Shown here piece by piece: positions 34,913 to 47,884 of a stretch of DNA of 64,000 bases. Below the pieces are notes generated by a model, which was given only the letters and a program-made list of their open reading frames with translations, did no database searches and was not told the DNA's origin. The stretch spans positions 868,001 through 932,000 of the forward strand of contig JAHYIO010000028.1 in the NCBI GenBank assembly GCA_020543525.1, given 5' to 3'. Position numbers and translations under genes: made by a program. How positions within the stretch are numbered: position 1 is the stretch's first letter; every line of letters begins with the position of its first letter. This DNA is from Coriolopsis trogii. Lineage: Eukaryota > Basidiomycota > Agaricomycetes > Polyporales > Polyporaceae.

Positions 34913-36620
34913 GAGGCGGCTTGTATGTTGTGTTGTACGTTGCGGCATGGTGTTGGATTGTTTTCGCCCGCGCAAAGGCCGCTGGACGTTGGACGCGCTC
35001 GGGCGCTGCGATTCCCCGCGCGCAGCCGTCTGACGTCAAACCGTCTCTGCTCACTGTCAGCTGTGGACGCCACCACGTCAGGTGGGGCGGCCGACTCTAG
35101 ACAGAACCGTACGGTTCGCGGGCAACGGGATGGCGCGGTGCGGTGTAGAGGGAGAAGAAACGAGCCAGGTGAAGCCTGGTCGGGGCGGGTTCGCGGACAC
35201 CCTTTGTTGTACGATGTTTTCGTTATTGGGTTTATTGCTGGTTTTTTCTGCGTTGCATTGGACGTTCTGACCTTGAAGTCGTTTCGAAGCCTGGAAGCGC
35301 AACCGCGTGTGATGGTGGCGGCGAAGACCTGGCAAGCCTCAGTTCCCGGGCCTCGAGCTTCAAGGCCCAAGCCTGCTGCTTCCAACACTGGTGTCGCAAG
35401 GTCGAAGCTCAAATTCAAGCACAGGATCCGAAGCTGAAGCTGACAGACTTGGAAGTTGGAAGCTGAGCACCTTCGAACTCCGGCAGCCTCTTTGACTCTC
35501 GCGGGAGGCAGACTTGAGGCGAGGTACTGAACTGCGGAATGGTGTGATAGCTCGTGTCATGCTCAATCACTGACTAGTACTGCGCGAATGTTATAGCTAG
35601 TCCGCGACATCAACGCTAACGCTAATCATAGTCCCAAGTACATACACACTTGCCTACTAACGGGATTATGGCTTAGTTTCCGCCTGACTGCATGACTTTC
35701 GCAACTCACTCCGATCGCCCGCAGTTGCTTTGTATTACCCCCCCGTGCCTTCGTATCTCTCTCTTGAACTTGATTTTCCTAGGCCAGATAGCGCACACGT
35801 CATGCGTCGGAAACAAGGCTAGGACGTCTGGTATCAAGCACGATATGACTTTAGCGGCTGCTTCTCGCGCAATGTCCTCACGTCGAGCCTTCGCCCGGCA
35901 TTCTACCCGAGTTCTGGAGACTACCAGTAGTGAGTCACTGCGCGAGATACGGTACGTGTTGTACTGGAGATGACTGATCGCATGTGTTTATCCGATAACG
36001 CGTTTGTTCGGTTGCACTCTGCTCGAGTAATTCGCAACAACTCTCCGAGCCGGTGCGGCTATGTGCAACACTCAAGCGTCAAGAGCCTTCAAAGAGTCGG
36101 AGAATGGGAAGCAGCGTGCGGAAGGGCTGGGCGCGGCCGGGGATGCCTGATACATGAGTGAGCGTTGTTAACACCCGGTACCCCCTAATATCGGATGTAG
36201 ACGTATGTGGTGTTGACAGGTGACGTCGCTACTGCCCAAGAGTACAGCACCCCTCACAATTCAGAGGTTCTAGCTCAGGACGTACGTGCGGAAGGTAAGT
36301 CTCATGCATTGTCTCGTAGCTATGTGCGAGGCGTCGGTGGGAGTACGGGTACCTCGCGCGTCCTGAGGCGACTGACGAAGAAGCCAGTCCACAAGCGGAT
36401 GCAATACTGAACCACTATAGCAAAGCTTGACACGAGGCTGTCCTTATTGCGTGTTCGCACATCCTAGCATCGCACATCCTGCTAGAATGTGCGAATACGC
36501 CACTTGGATGCGTCATGTTATCACGGGAATGGGTTTGGCGCAAATTGTGGTCTATATGTGCCATTGTAATGAACGGCGACAAATTTTTCCAACGACCACT
36601 GGACATGAGACGCAGGGTGA
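34913..36620. other. Intergenic region with a possible small mitochondrial-type gene
   Basis: About 1.7 kb. One frame near 35845 begins MTLAAASRAMSSRRAFARHS, an Arg/Ser/Ala-rich leader like a mitochondrial presequence, ended by a GTGAGT donor. Joining it to an acceptor near 36078 gives only a short product (about 50 residues ending AAGDA). No known family is seen, so I leave it uncalled. A 14-bp palindrome GAACCGTACGGTTC is at about 35104. Confidence 0.3.
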
Positions 36621-38195
36621 CTATACTGGTGATGGCTTCACCGCGATCTTGACCGCCGTCCTGCTCCGCATCTTCTCCAGTGCCTTCGCATAGTCGTCAA
36701 CCGTATACACGTCGGTAATCTGTCAGGCCATGTCGGGCCCGCGACGGAATATGATCATCAGTATCGCAACCAAGCAGACAGCGGCCAGGCACCGCCCGAT
36801 ATACATGAAGGAGACAGCTCACCATGCCTTTGACCTTGATCTTCCCAGTATCGAGATACGCAACCGCACGGGGGAAGCAATGCATCTGTGCGAACGACCC
36901 GATAATCTATACGTCCCCAGCACACACAGAAAGTACCTCGTCAGCTCATATGTGCAGCCTTAGAATAAAACAGCCACAGACTCTGATCTCGTCGCCAAAG
37001 ATCTTGGACGGAGGCCAGTGAACGCGCGCGTCGTTGCTGTATACGCCATAGACCATAAGCGTGCCTCCGCGGCGGACGTAGTTGATGCTCTCCTGGGCAA
37101 TCTTCTCCACGCCAGTAGCCTCGACGACGATGTCGAAGCCATACGGGTTGTCCTTCTTCAGCTGCTCCCATTGCACGTCAGGATTCTCCCTATCGAGCTC
37201 TACGTACTCGTGGCCAGCGTCGAGTTGTTTCGCCACGTCCATCTTGATGCCCTTGTTCGCGGCGATGACAACGCGGTGGGCGCCGTTGAGCTTGAGGAGC
37301 TGCGCGAGAATGAGTCCCGTGGGGCCCGCGCCGATGATGAGGGCTTCGACGCCGACCCCGGTACCGAGCTGGTCCATGCCGTGGACGGCGCACGCTGCGG
37401 GCTCGACGAGAGTCGCTTCTTCGTCGGTCAGGTTATTAATCTTATATACTTTCTTCGCCTTGCTGCCATGTGATTGGCGTCAGCTGAGTGTAGCATGAGG
37501 GGAAAGGAAAGGGACGGTCCTCACAAGACGACGTAGTCGCAGAAGCCTCCGTGCATGCTCACGCCGATGCCCAGGTAGTTCTCGCACAGGAGTGACTGGC
37601 CTCTACGACAGTAGAAGCAGCTACCACACTGGGTAAACAATCGCTTCAGTGTAGATAAGATGAAAGGAGAATATGAGACATACTACGACACTCGGATCAG
37701 CTACGCAACGGTCGCCCTTAGCAAAGCCGGTGACATCCTTGCCCACGGCTGCCACCTCGCCGACTACTTCGTGTCCAGGGATGAGCTAGTACGGACTCTG
37801 AATGAGCAACTTTGTTTGTAGACTATTCAAGTAAGATGCTACTCACAGGGAACGCCGCGATGAACTCCCCTTCGTGAACATGATTGTCCGTCCCACAAAC
37901 GCCTACAAGAAAGATCAATATGTGCATTCTCACGCAGCGAGACGCGTCTGCTTACCACAGGCACGAACTGGAAGGTGAAGAGAGAAGTCAGTGAGATTGG
38001 TAGGTCGTGTGACAAGTCTCTTGAGACACGAACCTTTGAGGAGTACCTCATCGTCGCCGAACGAGGGGACTGGAACTTCACGAATTTCGAATTTCCGAGG
38101 CTAAGGAGATCGAGATTAGACGCTTGGGAGGGTGTTGCAAGATGAGCTATCACCTCGTGGTAATAGACAGCTCGCATAGTTGCTGGGATTGACAT
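36621..38195 (-). CDS. Zinc-dependent polyol/alcohol dehydrogenase, arabinitol or sorbitol dehydrogenase-like
   Basis: Medium-chain dehydrogenase expected to oxidise a sugar alcohol with NAD(P). It starts [14 protein letters not shown]. Spliced segments give [20 protein letters not shown], then [16 protein letters not shown] (catalytic zinc), [20 protein letters not shown], then KGDRC, and the structural zinc loop [15 protein letters not shown]. The Rossmann fold [20 protein letters not shown] is followed by [15 protein letters not shown]. The C-terminus reads [19 protein letters not shown], then GKIKVKGM and [18 protein letters not shown], with the stop at 36621. Introns are many and small; one exon is only 12 nt (37956-37967). 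The substrate cannot be fixed from sequence; the fungal D-arabinitol dehydrogenase group is my best match. Confidence 0.85.
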
Positions 38196-39064
38196 GGCGG
38201 GAAGTCAGTAGATTGGTGTTCGTTGCAATGAGAATTCGGACGTTGATATCTTTATACAGTCCCAAATCTTGATACGGATAGCACTCAGATGGTCGTTAGA
38301 TAGAGCTTCATGCCGCCGACTCATGCACATGCTTGGACGGGCCGCGGAGCGATCGGTCGTGATGTCATTACTTCGAATTCCTGCCAGATACAAAGTCGGG
38401 TCGCGGAAAGCGGTATCCCGTATTGTCAGTATTCTCAAATATTCAGCGTGAGCAGCTTCGCAGTACACATGACTTGGACAAACACCACTCCATAGGCAAT
38501 GGCACGGATACCAGCGGGTGGGAAGTTTTGGACGAGGTTGAGTTGCGGAGTGCCGAGTGGTTACCGACATGAGAATGCTCGGTCGTGCCGGCCCGACGGG
38601 TGTTTTAAGACCCAACGATGCGGGGCGTGCCACGCGAAGGACACGCAAAACTGAAAGGTAACGCAATATAACTTGAAGATGGCAGTGACTCTATCATTCT
38701 CGGTGACTAGATCTGTTCAGAACTGACGTCCTTCGAGTCGTCACTTAACTATGTCTGGACCGTGACTTTGACGCAACAGTGAGAACCGTGGCACTCAGCG
38801 CGACCTAGGTTGCTGGTATTTATGCATTATACCACTGCAACTGGGTCAGAGTGTGCTGACGGCAGCCTGTCGAAGATGTGGACCTCGAGGAGACGATCAT
38901 GAGGAATTCAACGACAAGAAAGTGTGCCGCGGCAGAAGGGCGTCTAAGCGAGGGCGCGTCGCGTCGCGTTATTTTGACTTGTTTGTGGCGAGGAGAGAGA
39001 AAAGCGGAAAGGGAAAATTATGGTGCTGCTGCAGAACTTGACTTCTGCGCTGACGACCTCTCCA
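38196..39064. promoter_or_regulatory. Divergent promoter region, polyol dehydrogenase and CTP synthase
   Basis: About 870 bp between opposite start codons. A 153-codon minus-strand frame at 38205-38666 was judged non-coding. No clear TATA box was found. Confidence 0.4.
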
Positions 39065-41716
39065 ATGACCAAGTACATTCTCGTATCTGGCGGCGTCGTG
39101 AGCGGCATCGGGAAGGGCGTCATTGGTGCGCTCAAAGACCTCACATCTACCCCTCCCCGACCCGTTGTTCAAGACATGTTACAGCCTCTTCCACGGGCTT
39201 GCTCCTCAAGACCACCGGCCTCAAGGTCACGGCCATTAAGATCGATCCTTACATGAACATCGATGCCGGAACCATGCGACCTCAGGAGCATGGTAAGATA
39301 CACGCCTCGAAACGCGTATTGTGAATCCAGTCTGAGCGTGGAGGCAGGCGAGGTGTATGTCTTGAACGACGGTGGCGAGGTAGATCTTGATTTGGGCAAC
39401 TACGAACGGTATTTGGACGTGACCCTGAGCCGGGATAACAACATCACTACCGGTAAGATCTATCGGGAAGTCATCGAGAAGGAGGTGCGCGTTCCATGAT
39501 ATCGCCGTTGGGCTCCGTGGACTGAGTGTATGCCTAGCGTCGCGGAGATTATTTGGGCAAAACTGTTCAGGTCAGAACACAAGGCAACCCTTCTCTTAGT
39601 AAAGCGGACGTCTGAATGGGCTTACGCAGATTGTGCCTCATGTCACAAATGCAATTCAAGATTGGATAGAGCGCGTATCAAAAATCCCTGTCGATGACAC
39701 TGACGAAGAGCCAGACGTCTGCATTGTTGAGGTATGTGTTCTTTGACATCCCGTGTAGCAGTGTACGGGCTCCGGTCGAAACCAGAGGCCTAATGTTAAC
39801 CTGGAGGATTGCATTTGGGCGCGTTCATTCGATTGACCGTTATTTGTGAAGTCCTTAAAATGCGCGGATGAGGTCTCAGCGCCCCCGGTCCTCAAGTGCT
39901 CGGCTTAGACTTCAGAGTGAAAGCCGAGCTCTCGAGAGCGTATCTCAGAGAATGAGGAGTTGGCGACCTCATTGGACGATCCAGCGAAAGAAGCGGGTCA
40001 CGGTGTGCTCAGACTGTAGCGGAGGCGGAGACTGACCAATAACATTCTACAGCTCGGGGGAACGGTTGGTGACATCGAATCTGCGCCCTTCATCGAAGCC
40101 ATGCGACAATTCCAGTTCCGCGTTGGTTACGAGAACTTTGCCCTCATCCATGTCTCTCTTGTTCCCGATATGCATGGCGAACAGAAGACAAAACCAACTC
40201 AGACTACTGTTCACGCACTGCGTGGTCTTGGCTTGTTGCCAGACTTGGTATGTCCCTCTTATTCTCTTTGAACGTTCAATTTTTCAACAAGCACTCCACA
40301 GATTGCCTGCCGCCTGATCGTTCAGAAGCCCCTCGAGCCTGCAACAAAGTCAAAAATCTCCATGTTCTGTCACGTCGCGCCCGAACAAGTTGTTGGTGTA
40401 CACGACGTTTCCTCCGTCTATCATGTCCCCCTCCTTCTCCAATCCCAGGGTATCATCCAGTACCTCCAAAAGCGGCTAAACCTTGCTGCAATCACAATCA
40501 CTCCTCAGATGAAGGAACGCGGCGAATCACTAGAAGCTCGCTGGCGGGAGCTCACAAGACGGTACGGTATTCCCAGTACGTCTCAGTCTGTACTGACGAG
40601 GTTTATAGACAGGAACGTTTACTCGACGACGTCACCATCGCGCTCGTGGGCAAGTACACTGACATGCAAGACTCTTACATGTCTGTTGTAAAGTCGCTTG
40701 AACATTCTGCGTTCCGCTGTAATCGCAAGCTCATTCTCAAGGTGAGCTTTGACGTGCAGGTTTCAATGTCTGCCCCTCACTAGTCCATACCAGTGGGTCG
40801 ACGCGTCAGACCTGGAGCCAGAGGCTCAATCCACTAATCCCGCGAAGTACCATGACGCCTGGAGAGCGGTCGTCTCAGCCAAGTAGGTTATCTCGGATAT
40901 CAGTCTCATGACGAGATTCATTGACCGCTCATGTTCATATTAGCGGCATCCTAGTACCCGGAGGCTTCGGTGTTCGTGGAACGGAGGGCATGCTGCTCGC
41001 CATTAAGTGGGCACGCGAACAAAGAGTTCCCTTCCTCGGAATCTGCTTCGGTTTCCAGCTCGCAGTCGTTGAGTGGGCACGAAACGTCTGTGGGTTTACA
41101 GGTAAGATTGATTCTCTCCACAGACACCTCGCTCATCCGTGTGCTAATCACCTCTGAACGTACAGGTGCGACCTCTACAGAGTTCGACGCTCAGACGGAG
41201 CACCCCATCATCATCTTCATGCCCGAAATCTCAAAAACGCATATGGGTGGCACGATGCGCCTCGGCCTCCGCCCGACCGTGTTCGATCCCGATACCGAAT
41301 CCTGGTCAAAGGTGCGCAAGCTCTACGCCGGCGCGCCAAAGATCTGGGAGCGTCACCGGCACCGATATGAGGTGAACCCGGAGTACATCGACCGGCTCGG
41401 CGCGAAGGGGATGCGATTCGTCGGCAAGGACGAGCGCGGGGAGCGCATGCAGGTCCTCGAGCTCCCCGACCACCCGTACTTTGTCGGCTTCCAGGCGCAC
41501 CCCGAGTTCTGCACTCGTCCGCTGAACCCGTCCCCGCCTTTCTTGGGCTTTGTAGCCGCCGCGTCGGGCAAGCAGGTGCTGGAGGAGCAGCTCGAGATGC
41601 AGATGCGCTCGTTCAAGCCGCCACACCCCGAGGGCTCGATGGTTGACGAGGCGGCGCTGAGGAAGGATGAGGAGCGGCCGCAGGGTGAGGAGGTGATCTT
41701 GCGGACGGAGCAGTGA
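39065..41716 (+). CDS. ura7: CTP synthase
   Basis: Makes CTP from UTP, ATP and glutamine; cytosolic and filament-forming in fungi. The start [19 protein letters not shown] is the conserved N-terminus. The synthetase domain continues [45 protein letters not shown] and [17 protein letters not shown]. The linker and glutamine amidotransferase follow: [16 protein letters not shown], the nucleophile Cys in [16 protein letters not shown], and the HPEF box that completes the triad. Phe after the nucleophile Cys replaces the usual Leu. The acidic C-tail ends VILRTEQ. About eight introns are present; the one at 39732-40052 (321 nt) is far longer than the rest and contains strong hairpins. The gene is convergent with CSN5. 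Confidence 0.96.
39898..39973 (+). other. Hairpin-rich stretch in the long CTP synthase intron
   Basis: Two stem-loops within 80 nt: GCTCGGCTT (39898-39906) pairs with AAGCCGAGC (39921-39929), and AATGAGG (39951-39957) with CCTCATT (39967-39973). A 12-bp palindrome GCTCTCGAGAGC (39928-39939) sits between. It is not a recognised snoRNA; clear C and D boxes are missing. It could be a structured RNA, a splicing regulator or an old insertion. Confidence 0.4.
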
Positions 41717-42013
41717 CTGGGCAAAGCCAGTGCTCAATTGCAACCCCGCGTGTGGCAACGGCTATTGATTTCTTGTCCACTCGTGTAGCTCGCGGTAGAA
41801 AAGAACACTGTCCTCCGATTGCGTAGACTTGCTGTGTCGATTCCCTGTCTCGTCGAGTTAGCTCTCTAGATAGCTGTCACTTGTATGGTTGGTGTGCGAG
41901 ATATGTATACAATACAATTGGTCTACTTGAGCATGCAGGACGACAATGCTAGTTACACGGGTACATGATGCGAGTAAGAACGTACACAAGGCAACTATAC
42001 ACGCGTACAGGGC
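41717..42013. other. Convergent 3' region, CTP synthase and CSN5
   Basis: Just under 300 bp between two stop codons. Nothing else was seen. Confidence 0.4.
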
Positions 42014-43468
42014 TCAGCCGATCGACATCGCATTGTCGATGGTGTCTGCTACGTTATCATTCGATCCAGGACTAGCACTGAGTCGGGACGAGAAGATGAT
42101 GTCCTTGAGGACTTGTGCGATGAGACCATGCTGTGCTTCGGTCGCGATCTTGTCGCTATAGGCGAAGTCAATGCCCAGTGTGCTTCTATAAGAGCGTGAC
42201 TACTAACCTGTCCTTGACTGCCTTAGCAAGTGCGGTGTCTTCCTTCTTCTCCTTGTGCTGTGTATTGTGCGAGATTAACGTCGCTGACAAGTCTTCAAGG
42301 CATAGGGGGCGGACTTACTTTAATGACAGCCTTCTCGTCGATGAGAACTGGTACTGGTGGGCGAGTGTTGGGGAGAGACGTTTGCGCCTTGGTTAACTTC
42401 TGGTGCAGATCGCTCAACTGATTCGCCGCATATGCTCGGTTCTACCGTTATGAAGTCAGTTGTTTTCATGCAAGCGCACGACATAAAGACGTACGGAGAT
42501 GAGGGCACTCTGGCTCAGCGTGTTCGCCCAATACTTGTTCCAGAGCAGTCCAAGGAGCTCAGAGTCAAGCGTCGACTTGAATATCTGTACCTCAAGGGGG
42601 TAATACTGGTTGGCGTGGACACCGAAGTCCTCGATCTTGTTGAGCGGGATGCTTTGGTACTCGCTGCTCGCCGCATCGGCCGGGGTATAGTTCTCGGGGT
42701 AGGTGCGGAAGGCGCCGATGTCGACCTTGCCGGCGGAGATGGTGCGGTTCGGGTCAATAACGACGGCGACGAAGGGGTCTTGGAACTTCTGGTTCTGCAT
42801 CTGCGTGTTCACGTCGATACCAGAGAGCCAGCAGCCATATCCGGGGTGGGAGTGATACCAGCCTATCGCATTCTCCAATCGCGACACCTTGTTGTTTTGA
42901 CAATGTATCAGGGCGCCATATGGCGTGGCGAGTGAGAATATGGGGAGACATACGCGTTCGCTACCCTGGACATACTGCACCATGTATTCGTTCGCCTCAT
43001 TCGCTGCGTTCACTCGTGTTTCTGTGCCTTGCACGGGCAGAGCGAAGGAGTCAATGATCACAAGGGACTTCCCAACCACCTTTCCTTGCATGATGCCCAT
43101 GATCTCGTATGGAACACCTGAGCGTGCATGGATAGCCTAGGGAAGATGAGCATACGACCATTGTGGCGCAAGGAGAGATGCATGCGCACCATCTTGATCA
43201 ACGCGACTGCAGAGATTTTGCATGCTTTAAAGTAATGCGGGCTACAGCCAGGTTATGAAGGTAAAGTGTTGAGGAATATGCACGCATCGAAGTGGCCTAG
43301 GACGGTGCGATAGCTTGGTACTCACTCACGAACCCATGGCTTCTCGTTGTTTATCCGTCTGTTCTCTGCGGGGTCATATCTGAAGATCTCATCCTGCGCG
43401 CTGAGTTCCTTGATGTCGTTCGCCAGGGAAAATGTCTTGAGCGGAATGTTGGAAGAAGAGCCAGCCAT
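42014..43468 (-). CDS. csn5: COP9 signalosome subunit 5 (JAMM deneddylase)
   Basis: Catalytic subunit of the COP9 signalosome, which removes Nedd8 from cullin-RING ligases. The start is [20 protein letters not shown] at 43468. The JAMM centre is complete: Glu in [16 protein letters not shown], then [14 protein letters not shown] (H-x-H-x10-D). The MPN domain continues [31 protein letters not shown] and [13 protein letters not shown]. The C-terminal helical part reads [48 protein letters not shown] and ends NTIDNAM-like sequence before the stop at 42014-42016. Five or more small introns are present. Divergent from a mitochondrial oxidoreductase-like gene with 184 bp between start codons. Confidence 0.94.
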
Positions 43469-43652
43469 GGCTGCTGCAGATCAAGGCGTTCCGCCACTGG
43501 TCTATACGCGACCCGCATACAGCTTGCGTATATGGTACTGTGGGAAACACCTGCCCGATCCTCCGTGAAGCGCTGGACGCTGAGAAAGTGTGCTGAGTGC
43601 TCATCGTCAAGCCGCAACGCTGAGAGCGTCCTCGACATGCTCGACTTCGTGA
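43469..43652. promoter_or_regulatory. Compact bidirectional promoter, csn5 and oxidoreductase-like gene
   Basis: Only 184 bp separate opposite start codons, the tightest head-to-head pair in the window, so the two genes probably share promoter elements. No TATA box is evident. Confidence 0.5.
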
Positions 43653-44443
43653 ATGTCCCTTCATTCTCTCTCTTGGCTTCTCGCTCATCTGCAGCGCCGT
43701 AACTCTGTGCCCACTCTAAGCAGCATATGTCATAACCTCCCTGGTCGCCGTCTGGCGAGTTCAATCCCTCCAGGTCCGCTGAACGACCGCGATACCTCCT
43801 CCCACCCCCCAGCTGTCGATGCTCAGCAGCTATCGCATCTAAAACGTCCATCACGCGCTGGACAGGACCTTTCTCGACGGTACCAACGACTGGAGCGCTC
43901 GTTAAGGGGCAAGACCAACTATGGACGCGACATTCAGCACCTTTCGAGGACCGGTGAGGTCGCGGATCCGGCTCCTTATACATCTGAGGAGGATACGCAA
44001 GAGGCGACCACGACCTTGGGCAACTCTACGCGGAGGATTTTCAAAGGTTTTGTGGTACCAGAGGCTCCCAAACCTCCTGCGGATGACGGTGCGTTTTGTT
44101 CAAATCACGGCTCGAGCGGTTTCCTCATGTCTGGGCAGAGTGTTGCATGTCTGGCTGTGCAGTCTGCGTGTACGACCTCTACGATGAAGCACGCAAAGAC
44201 TATATTCAGGCTGTTGACAACCTTCGTGCGGAGCTCACCAAATTGGGCGTCGCCGATACCGAATGGCCGGCCGACATCCGTCCGGATTGGCAAGGCGGTC
44301 AGACGAGCCCCGTATCCAAACCGAATGTTACTCTCAGTGCATTCGAGCAGCTCGAGGCAGCCTTAAAGGCGAAGAGAGCGAAAGATGCGCAGACCACGTC
44401 GCCCCCCAGCGCACCTAGTTCACCGGAGAAGAGCGAAAGTTAG
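43653..44443 (+). CDS. Mitochondrial protein with oxidoreductase-like (OXLD) domain
   Basis: Two exons, 43653-44088 and 44139-44443, give 246 residues. The N-terminus MSLHSLSWLLAHLQRRNSVP followed by GRRLASS is an Arg/Ser/Leu-rich mitochondrial presequence. The intron joins DD to ECCMSGCAVCVYDLYDEARK, the Cys-rich signature of the oxidoreductase-like domain (three Cys clustered before CVYDLY). The tail has an amphipathic helix (AFEQLEAALKAKRAKDAQ) and a Ser/Pro end. Members are small mitochondrial proteins with roles reported in organelle gene expression or redox; the exact function here is not known. Confidence 0.8.
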
Positions 44444-44989
44444 TGTATGCAGAGGTCTTGCCATAATGGCTGGCACGTCTGACGCAGATGAGCAACGCAG
44501 TCACTGCAGCTCCATCAGTCGTACGCAAGCGGCCGCCGAAGAAAGGGGTGGGGATGAATGATGTATACGAGGGTGTGCGCTGGGTGCTATTCAGCAATCG
44601 CTGAGGTGTGTGAGCATTCGTCTTTGCTTCCATGACTCATGGCTCTATATGTAGCTCTACATAGGAAGACCATGTATCGATAGGTACTGTATGCGCACGT
44701 TCCACAAGGAATCTATAGTATCCATGTTTTCCGCCGGACGCGGTGCTCGGCCTTTCCCAATACTGGACCTGCGTCTAAACTCGTGCGACTTCCTCTAGAC
44801 CCTGTGCTCGCTCTCGTATCTATTTCCTTTCTATTGTCAATCGCATGTCATGGGGGAGGACATCCGCATACCCGAAGTTTCTCCGTTCGTCGCGACTCGC
44901 CCATCTGCTTATAAGTCCCACAACTTGTTCCCAATCGAGCTGCAGCTGCTACAATCCTATCCCGGCGTAGTGCAGTACTGAATCAAGGC
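44444..44989. promoter_or_regulatory. Upstream region of the GH1 gene
   Basis: About 550 bp covering the 3' flank of the oxidoreductase-like gene and the GH1 promoter. No distinct element is visible. Confidence 0.4.
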
Positions 44990-47329
<2,340 letters not shown>

Positions 47330-47884
47330 GCGGGGCGAGACTGAAACGGAAGGCGAGAGAAGCTAGTAACATGTGTAAGATTATACGAACTCCCGAAGGT
47401 CACATTTTTTCTACGCATGACCCACGAGAAACGTCTTTGCTCGGATAGATCGACTTTCGTCACCCTACATACTATCTGTAGCTCGCGAGTAAGGACGATG
47501 GGGTTCAGTGTTTGGATCGAACACGAAGGGACCAGCGATCCTTGCGTGATCTGCACGTATTCCTCCCGAACTCAAGCCGATGTCAACGGGTGTTCGGCAA
47601 AACATGAAAGTTCAGTCGCGCATGCGGTACCGACGTGGTGTACTATAGGAGTCAAGCTCTGCGGAACCGAGTTGCATGCTTCGTGCACGGCCGACGACGG
47701 GTGCATGCCTCTCTTGAGAGGTTCCAAACCACCGCAACCTGATCATAAAGCACTGCCAGAAACGGTACCAGATAACAAGATCATACAAAGCAACGTGAGC
47801 TCGAGCTCGTCGGTTCTATCCTGGTCCTACCTAACACAAGTCCCAATTTGACCATTACCTAACGTCGGCAATAACAAGCCAACA
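47330..47884. promoter_or_regulatory. Upstream region of the ABC-F gene
   Basis: About 555 bp. A 144-codon plus-strand frame at 47417-47851 lacks protein character. No clear motif was found. Confidence 0.35.

Noticed and set aside
38205..38666. Minus-strand frame of 153 codons upstream of the dehydrogenase
   Set aside because: Lies in a promoter region; mixed composition without domain or splice logic.
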